Shown: in pieces, positions 14,012 through 19,328 of the stretch | Numbering within the stretch: position 1 is the stretch's first letter | Layout of the letters: each line of letters begins with the position of its first letter | Assembly (NCBI GenBank): GCA_937124525.1 | Contig: CAKZLA010000060.1 | Coordinates: 1-19,328 of the forward strand | Direction of reading: 5' to 3' | Source of the DNA: an uncultured Desulfobacterium sp. | Lineage (GTDB): Bacteria > Desulfobacterota > Desulfobacteria > Desulfobacterales > Desulfobacteraceae | Length of the DNA: 19,328 bases | Translations under genes and position numbers: made by a program | Notes under the pieces: model-generated | Told to the model about the DNA's origin: nothing | The model's database searches: none | What the model saw: the letters and a program-made list of their open reading frames with translations, nothing else

Positions 14012-16933
14012 TCAACTCTTCATTCTTGTTCCGTCAGGATCATAAAATGGCATGGGAACCACCTTGCCATAGATACGTTCATCGCCGCACTCATCTTCAT
14101 AGATCTCAAGCCGGGTACCCACCTTGGCAAGTTCTGCTTCAACCAGGGCCATACCAACGGCCTCGTTCAATGTAGCGCTGTCCCGGGCCGTTGCAATGTA
14201 ACCCCGAACCTTGGTATCCACGATAAGGGCACCATCCCTGGGAGCACGTCCGTTGTTTTCCATCTTGAAACCCACCAGCTTAAAACGGGTGGGATCATTT
14301 TCTGCCTGGCGCAGGGCCACGGCACCAACGGTTTTGGCTTCGGCTTTTTTACGATCCCACAAAAATCCAAGTCCCACATCCAGAAGGTTGGTCCGTTGTT
14401 CGGACTCCTGACCCAGGATGATATGGCATTTTTCCATACGAAGGACATTTTGTGCTTCCACACCAAAGTTCTGGATGCCAAATTCTGCACCGGCTTCTTT
14501 GAGTAGCTGCCACAAAGATGTCATGTAGGAGGATGCCACATGGAACTCATAGGAGAGTTCACCCACAAAGCCCAATCTCATGACCTTTGCCGGGATGACA
14601 TCTTTGATGAGCATCTCTTTGTAACCTGAGTAAGTAAAGGCCTCGTTGGAGACATCTTCTTCGGTGATTTTTGCAAACACCTTGCGGGCGTTGGGGCCGG
14701 AAAGGTTGATAACACCCATGGAGTCGGTGATGTTCACCATGCTGAAATCCCAGCCGTCATACCGGGTGTGATACCTGATCCACTCCACGGTTTGTCCGGC
14801 TCGGCCGGTGGAAGTGGTGATATAATAATCATTCTCACCAAGCATGATCACAACACCGTCATCAATGACACAACCGTCGTCGTTACACATGGCTGAGTAT
14901 TTCACCCGGCCGGGTTTGAGTTTGGACATGTCGCTGACATAAACCCGCTGCAATGCTTTCAAGGCATCGGGGCCGTGGAGACGAAATTTACCCAATGTGG
15001 AGCCATCCAGCATACCAACGTTATTGCGAACATTTTCAATCTCTTTGCGGCAGGAGTAATCCTCGCTAAAGTACCGAACCCGTTCCCACACACCAATTTT
15101 TCTCAAAATTCCCTTGTCAGCCACCTGGAGATCGTGGATGGGGGTTCTTTTGTGCATGGTGTGGTTGGTACCGGCATAGGTGGCAATAAAGGTAGGCACA
15201 ATGGGAGCACGCACTGTGGTTGGTTTCACAGGAACCCCAGCAAGAGCCTGGTATTTAGCCACATAAAGGGGCAGGTTATGACCGGGGATACCGCTCTGCC
15301 CTGGCCCAAGACCCGCAGAAGAGTATCGTTTTACAAGCTCTGGCACATCAAATCCACTGTCAATGGTCTGCTTGACACTTTTGATGGTGGTATCTTCGTC
15401 AAAGCAGATAAAACTTTTTCGACCCTGCACAGGCGCTGTAACCAGCTTGGAGCCGCGCACCGGACCGGGAAGATCTTTCATGGCAGCTTCAACAGCTTCC
15501 ACATCAGCAGCTTCACAGGCACCACAGGCTTTGGCAGCCTTGATTCCGGCAAGGGTTCCAGAGCATTCAATGGAAAAGGCGTTATTGATACCCAGGATAC
15601 GACCCGCGGAAAAGGTGTTCTCCGGCATCTCATCGGCCACAAAAAAGCCTGTAAAATCATCGTGTCTGAGTTTAATCTGGGCCATGGTCAAGGGACCGGT
15701 CACCGGGGTCAGACCCGCAGAGGCCACCAGTACATCGCAGTCAAAATCCCGGGAGATCATGCCGTCAATGGAACTCATGGTCACCTTGTTGACCTGTTTC
15801 TTACCATGGGCAACGGTGGCAACCCAGCCTTTAAGGAGGAGAATATTTCGTTTGGCCAACGCCAGTACAAGTTCCGGGTCCTGGCCATCTTCACGCACAT
15901 CTGCCACGCAGCCAATCTTCATACCCATGTCAAACAGGTCAACGGCTGCTTCAAGGCCCAGATCATGGCCCACGCTGAAGATACCGTTTTCACCGGGGAG
16001 AATACCATAATTGCGGGCCATGCGAAGGGCACATCCCACCTGCATGACGCCGGGGCGCTCGTTGTTATCAAAAAGCAGGGGACGCTCAATGCAGCCCGTG
16101 GCCACAATGACACTGTTGGCTCGGATCTCCACATAGCGTTCGTTAAAAGCATCCGTATCAGTTCCTGTCTGGAAACCGGTGACCAGGCAATTACTGTAAG
16201 CACCCACCATGGCGGTGTGTTTGAGTACCCGGATGTTTTCATTGGCTTCCACCTGCTGGGCCAGATCCTGGCCCCGCTGGTACAGGGCAACACCGTCTTT
16301 GTACTCGGCAGTACGGTAATCAAAGAAGCCACCCAGCCAAGGGCGGGATTCCATGATGATTACCCGAAGCCCCTTTTCAGCAGCAGCAAGGGCAGCGGTC
16401 ATACCGGCAGGGCCACCACCGATTACCACAACGTCGGTGCGGGGAAAGATTTCGTCAAACTTGCCGGGCATTTCAAAGTCAGGACTGATTTCCCCAAGAC
16501 CTGCAGTCTTACGAATCTGTTTCATGGCAATGGGCCAGATTCGAGCGGGCTTGTGCATCATTTTATAGTAGAAACCGGCAGGCATGGCCCAATCCAGCTT
16601 GTCCAGGAAGCCCAGCATATCGTTTTCAGCGGAGCCCTTGACGTTCTGCTCTTTCACGGTCATCCCCTGTTTGAGCAGGGTGTTTTCCGTGCGCACATTG
16701 GGGATACCATCCACTTCCATCATGGTGTTACTGCTCTCACCATCCAGGCTGTAAAGCCCCCGGGGGCGATGGTACTTCAGACTTCTGGCATAGATGCGAA
16801 CGCCGTTGGCATAAAGGGCACTGGCAATGGTATCGCCTTCCACGCCGGAGTAAGTCTTTCCCTTGTAATTGAATATTACTTTTTTCGTTGGATCTATTTT
16901 CAGCGTGGGCAGCTGATTAAATCGGGTCATCAT
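14012..16933 (-). CDS. soxA: Sarcosine oxidase, alpha subunit
   Basis: This 973-aa subunit has three parts. Residues about 15-100 resemble the [2Fe-2S]-type N-terminal domain of the family (GKTYSGVEGDTIASALYANG, SLKYHRPRG) but contain no Cys, as in known SoxA. Residues about 165-580 form a dinucleotide-binding oxidoreductase domain, with VVVIGGGPAGMTAALAAAEKG at 168-188 and ESRPWLGG next to it. Residues about 610-965 form a GcvT-like tetrahydrofolate domain (ENVRNNVGMLDGSTLGKFRL, GFVGELSYEFHV), which captures the methylene group. In the enzyme, sarcosine becomes glycine and the one-carbon unit goes to tetrahydrofolate. The start overlaps the soxD stop as ATGA. Confidence 0.95.
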   Translation of the reverse strand: MMTRFNQLPTLKIDPTKKVIFNYKGKTYSGVEGDTIASALYANGVRIYARSLKYHRPRGLYSLDGESSNTMMEVDGIPNVRTENTLLKQGMTVKEQNVKGSAENDMLGFLDKLDWAMPAGFYYKMMHKPARIWPIAMKQIRKTAGLGEISPDFEMPGKFDEIFPRTDVVVIGGGPAGMTAALAAAEKGLRVIIMESRPWLGGFFDYRTAEYKDGVALYQRGQDLAQQVEANENIRVLKHTAMVGAYSNCLVTGFQTGTDTDAFNERYVEIRANSVIVATGCIERPLLFDNNERPGVMQVGCALRMARNYGILPGENGIFSVGHDLGLEAAVDLFDMGMKIGCVADVREDGQDPELVLALAKRNILLLKGWVATVAHGKKQVNKVTMSSIDGMISRDFDCDVLVASAGLTPVTGPLTMAQIKLRHDDFTGFFVADEMPENTFSAGRILGINNAFSIECSGTLAGIKAAKACGACEAADVEAVEAAMKDLPGPVRGSKLVTAPVQGRKSFICFDEDTTIKSVKQTIDSGFDVPELVKRYSSAGLGPGQSGIPGHNLPLYVAKYQALAGVPVKPTTVRAPIVPTFIATYAGTNHTMHKRTPIHDLQVADKGILRKIGVWERVRYFSEDYSCRKEIENVRNNVGMLDGSTLGKFRLHGPDALKALQRVYVSDMSKLKPGRVKYSAMCNDDGCVIDDGVVIMLGENDYYITTSTGRAGQTVEWIRYHTRYDGWDFSMVNITDSMGVINLSGPNARKVFAKITEEDVSNEAFTYSGYKEMLIKDVIPAKVMRLGFVGELSYEFHVASSYMTSLWQLLKEAGAEFGIQNFGVEAQNVLRMEKCHIILGQESEQRTNLLDVGLGFLWDRKKAEAKTVGAVALRQAENDPTRFKLVGFKMENNGRAPRDGALIVDTKVRGYIATARDSATLNEAVGMALVEAELAKVGTRLEIYEDECGDERIYGKVVPMPFYDPDGTRMKS

Positions 16934-17190
16934 TTGTCAGCCTCCGGACCTTTAACTTCAAGGTTGGTTGTTGTATCGCGATGGATGCTAAACCACGAAC
17001 CGCAGCCATCCTTGTGAAACCACCACTCTTTTTGAACGCCTGCAACGCATTTGTTCATATGTACATAGTCACACCAGGCCTCGGGGGTGATGCCTGCTTC
17101 TTCAGGTCTTGGCCCTTTGTCTTCCCCACCATACCTGAACTCATATCCGTTTCTTTTTCCGCATATGGGACATGTAATTGTTAAAGCCAT
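16930..17190 (-). CDS. soxD: Sarcosine oxidase, delta subunit
   Basis: This 86-aa zinc-binding subunit is of normal family length. The zinc ligands of known SoxD proteins are kept: Cys7 and Cys10 in CPIC, His59 and Cys63 in WWFHKDGCGSWF. The block EFRYGGE is also typical. The ATG has AAGGAG about 8 nt upstream. It starts 26 bp after soxB and overlaps soxA by four bases, so the complex subunits are made from one coupled transcript. Confidence 0.95.
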   Translation of the reverse strand: MALTITCPICGKRNGYEFRYGGEDKGPRPEEAGITPEAWCDYVHMNKCVAGVQKEWWFHKDGCGSWFSIHRDTTTNLEVKGPEADK

Positions 17191-17216
17191 TTTTATATCT
17201 CCTTAAATCCCACCGA

Positions 17217-18440
17217 TTAGTTATCAGGTGTATAGTTAACCAGTGCGGCGGTTTCACCCATGAGCTGGTGCTTTTCGTATCGCCTGTAGTTAAAGGGCTT
17301 CAATATTTCCGGACACTCTTTTTCCGCCATGAACTGGGCCATATATTTACCCACGGCAGAGCAGGATTTAAATCCAAAATATCCCCAGCCGCAATCCATA
17401 TAGAACCCTTCAATGTGCTCATTACCATCCATGATGGGGGCCATATCAGGTGTCATGTCTGCAAGGCCACCCCAGATTCTCATGAATTTTACGCCCCGGA
17501 GACAGGGGAGAAACTCAGAAAGGGCTTCGGCCTGGTGCTTGATGTAATGGGCTGTGTTCTGGGTGGTGTAGTTGGGCCATTGATCCATGTGCGCACCGGT
17601 GGCCACTTCACCCTTGAGGGTCTGGTTGGCATAACAATGATAGGCACCAGAAGAAACAACGTGATTCAAGAGCGGTTTCAGGGGCTGGGTTACCATGGCC
17701 TGGATGGTCAATACGCTGATGGGAAGCTTAATGCCCAGCATGCCGTAAATAAGGGCCGCAGAATAACCACCAGCTGAGATGAGAACTTGCTTGGTGTTTA
17801 TGGTGCCCCGGCTGGTTTCCACAGCCGTGACCTTACCATTCTGGGTTTTGATGCCCGTGGCTTCGGTCTGCTGGTGGATCTCAACACCATATTTATTGGC
17901 ACCCCTGGCAAGACCCCACACAACGGCATCATGGCGTACGATTCCTCCGGGGGGATGGAACATGGCACCATGGATGGGAAAGGTGATGTCTTCTGAAATG
18001 TTCAGGGCGGGAACCAGCTCTTTGGCCTCTTTTGCGTCAATGAGATGACTCTCAACACCGTGGAACTGGGCCGTTGCAATGGTCATGCGGGCCGCTTTCA
18101 TGGCCGCTTCACTGTGCATGAGGTTCAGGTTGCCGCAGTTGTTGAACATCAGGTTGTAGTCCAGTTCCTTGGTGAGGATGGGCCACAACTTAAGGGCCTC
18201 ATTATACAAGGGGACATTGTGCTGGGTTCGCTGGTTGGCACGAACGATGGCGGTATTTCTACCTGCGCCACCAAAGCCGATGTAGTTTTTTTCGATGATG
18301 GCAACATCTGTGATACCGTGTTCCTTGGCCAGATAATAGGCCGTTGCCAGCCCGTGAAGTCCGCCACCGATGATTACCGCATCATAACTTGACTTAAGTT
18401 GGGTCTTCTCACCCCACATGGGTTTTTGTTTACTGAACAT
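17217..18440 (-). CDS. soxB: Sarcosine oxidase, beta subunit
   Basis: This 407-aa flavoprotein subunit oxidises sarcosine. The FAD-binding VIIGGGLHGLATAYYL block sits near the N-terminus (about residues 22-37 from the preferred start). The histidine that carries covalent FMN in known enzymes is present in IVRHDAV (His170; 172 from the longer start). The C-terminal flavin region MRIWGGLADMTPDMAPIMDG, then CGWGYFGFKSC, is complete. The first ATG (18446) lies only 1 nt after GAGAG, whereas the ATG at 18438-18440 is 7-8 nt away and is preferred. First gene of the operon, with its own promoter. Confidence 0.95.
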   Translation of the reverse strand: MFSKQKPMWGEKTQLKSSYDAVIIGGGLHGLATAYYLAKEHGITDVAIIEKNYIGFGGAGRNTAIVRANQRTQHNVPLYNEALKLWPILTKELDYNLMFNNCGNLNLMHSEAAMKAARMTIATAQFHGVESHLIDAKEAKELVPALNISEDITFPIHGAMFHPPGGIVRHDAVVWGLARGANKYGVEIHQQTEATGIKTQNGKVTAVETSRGTINTKQVLISAGGYSAALIYGMLGIKLPISVLTIQAMVTQPLKPLLNHVVSSGAYHCYANQTLKGEVATGAHMDQWPNYTTQNTAHYIKHQAEALSEFLPCLRGVKFMRIWGGLADMTPDMAPIMDGNEHIEGFYMDCGWGYFGFKSCSAVGKYMAQFMAEKECPEILKPFNYRRYEKHQLMGETAALVNYTPDN

Positions 18441-18492
18441 AAGCATTCTCTCAGTTTTGTACTGTGATGTTATTCAAATACTGACTGTACTT

Positions 18493-18521
18493 CATATAGA
18501 CGATGGACTATATTATGTCAA
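18493..18521 (-). promoter_or_regulatory. Probable sigma70 promoter of the sox operon
   Basis: On the minus strand TTGACA (complement of 18516-18521) is followed after exactly 17 bp by TATATG (complement of 18493-18498). The predicted start leaves a leader of about 45 nt before soxB. It faces the divergent regulator gene, which suggests local control. Confidence 0.6.
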
Positions 18522-18957
18522 ATTATTTTTTCAAAATGAGTAAATTTATTTCATTAAGAATTCCAAATATTGACAAAGTAATGATTACCGACTATTTATA
18601 CCATGCAACTTCAGTGGGCTTGGATTGCAAGAACCCGCACACAGCAACTTGATTTCTTTGAAATTAGCATGTGTGACCACTTGATTCTCAGCACCTTGAT
18701 TCTGCAGCATAAAGGTAGTTAAAACAGTAGTTTTACAGTAACAAAACACAAGAGACAATACATAGAATAAATAATGTCTCCAAAGCAACTGATCAGACTA
18801 AACAATCGTGATGAAATATTCATGGGGCGTTGGACAGGGGCCACTGCATTATACTCTTGCCCACACCGGGCTGTCTGAATCAAATAAAGTTTCAAAATTT
18901 TACCAAACGGCAACCAATGACATAAATTTTATCATTTTCACTGAATATTTCTGAAAG
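18522..18957. other. Intergenic region between sox operon and divergent RpiR-type gene
   Basis: No gene is visible. The direct repeat CTTGATTCT occurs at 18680-18688 and 18695-18703 (15 bp apart), with a related CTTGATTTCT at 18648-18657. These could be operator half-sites for the divergent regulator, but the repeats are short and the region is AT-rich. The promoter of the regulator gene is not clear. Confidence 0.35.
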
Positions 18958-19328
18958 ATGAGCGATATGACTTCAAATTCTGTAATCACAACCATTCTAA
19001 ATAAACTGGATTCCTTGACCCCCAAGGGACGGATCATCGGAAATTACATTACCCAGAATCCCACCAAGGCCGTCTTTATGACCATAAAAGAGCTTGCAGA
19101 TGCATGCAAAACCAGCGAGGCCACGGTGATTCGATTCATTGATAGCTGTGGATACAAGGGGTATGGTGATTTTCAACAAAATTTAAAAGGATTTCTGGAT
19201 ACAGGGTTGAGTCTTCTGGAACGGGGGGATCTTCAGGGAATCAATAAACCGGGAATGAAACGATTGAACAACGTGGTTCTGGATGAATTAAGCAATCTTC
19301 AACATCTCTATGAAACTATTGATATCAA
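18958..19328 (+). CDS. RpiR/MurR-family transcriptional regulator, N-terminal part (runs off window)
   Basis: Only the first 123 codons are present. They encode an RpiR-type helix-turn-helix domain (GNYITQNPTKAVFMTIKELA, ACKTSEATVIRFIDSCGYKGY, DTGLSLLERG) and the start of the linker to an expected SIS domain. The order and wording of motifs closely follow the regulator at 9504-10391, so the two are paralogues. ATG 18958 is chosen; an in-frame ATG at 18967 is also possible, as neither has a strong ribosome site. It is divergent from the sox operon, the usual position for a local regulator, so control of soxBDAG is likely but unproven. Confidence 0.88.
   Translation, partial: MSDMTSNSVITTILNKLDSLTPKGRIIGNYITQNPTKAVFMTIKELADACKTSEATVIRFIDSCGYKGYGDFQQNLKGFLDTGLSLLERGDLQGINKPGMKRLNNVVLDELSNLQHLYETIDI

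Noticed and set aside
14975..17017. A 680-codon open frame on the + strand
   Set aside because: It lies opposite soxA, whose domains and family motifs are unmistakable. The antisense frame has no recognisable domain and is a by-product of codon use.

Overview
The window reads as a bacterial chromosome segment of moderate GC, most like an anaerobic, sulfate-reducing Desulfobacterota (Desulfobacteraceae-type) genome. That placement is inferred from a corrinoid-type MttB-family methyltransferase, a DUF362 protein fused to a 2x[4Fe-4S] ferredoxin domain, and general protein flavour. No rRNA or marker gene confirms it. The genes centre on methylated amines and one-carbon metabolism: betaine-type uptake, an MttB-family demethylase, S-adenosylhomocysteine recycling, and a complete heterotetrameric sarcosine oxidase operon.

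Left part (1-6900). A secreted OpuAC/OsmF-type betaine-binding protein (+) follows a hairpin repeat at the window edge. On the minus strand lie, in transcription order, a METTL27-like SAM methyltransferase, a non-pyrrolysine MttB homologue, a metK remnant (N-terminal half missing, plus a terminal frameshift), ahcY with its own promoter, and a ParB-like-domain protein. The methyltransferase and mttB upstream regions share TCAATGA-type motifs. About 1.1 kb of AT-rich, gene-free DNA follows.

Middle part (8043-12948). A MarR regulator ends inside a tandem pair of about 96-bp units. Each unit folds as two successive hairpins, and the same element lies upstream of the betaine-binding gene. Next come a gene-poor stretch with a possible leader peptide, an RpiR/MurR-type regulator, a convergent DUF362-ferredoxin gene, an ABM-domain monooxygenase gene, and a SpoU/TrmH-family RNA methyltransferase. 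A palindrome resembling an IS200/IS605 end separates the ABM and DUF362 genes.

Right part (13134-19328). A 23-bp inverted repeat and a hairpin precede the minus-strand operon soxB-soxD-soxA-soxG, which has a good sigma70-like promoter. Divergent from it, and running off the window, is a second RpiR/MurR regulator closely resembling the first.

Working model (inference): betaine is imported, demethylated by a corrinoid MttB system toward dimethylglycine/sarcosine, and sarcosine is oxidised to glycine with transfer of the methyl carbon to tetrahydrofolate. The two RpiR paralogues and the MarR protein are candidate regulators. The most unexplained signal is the two-hairpin repeat family.
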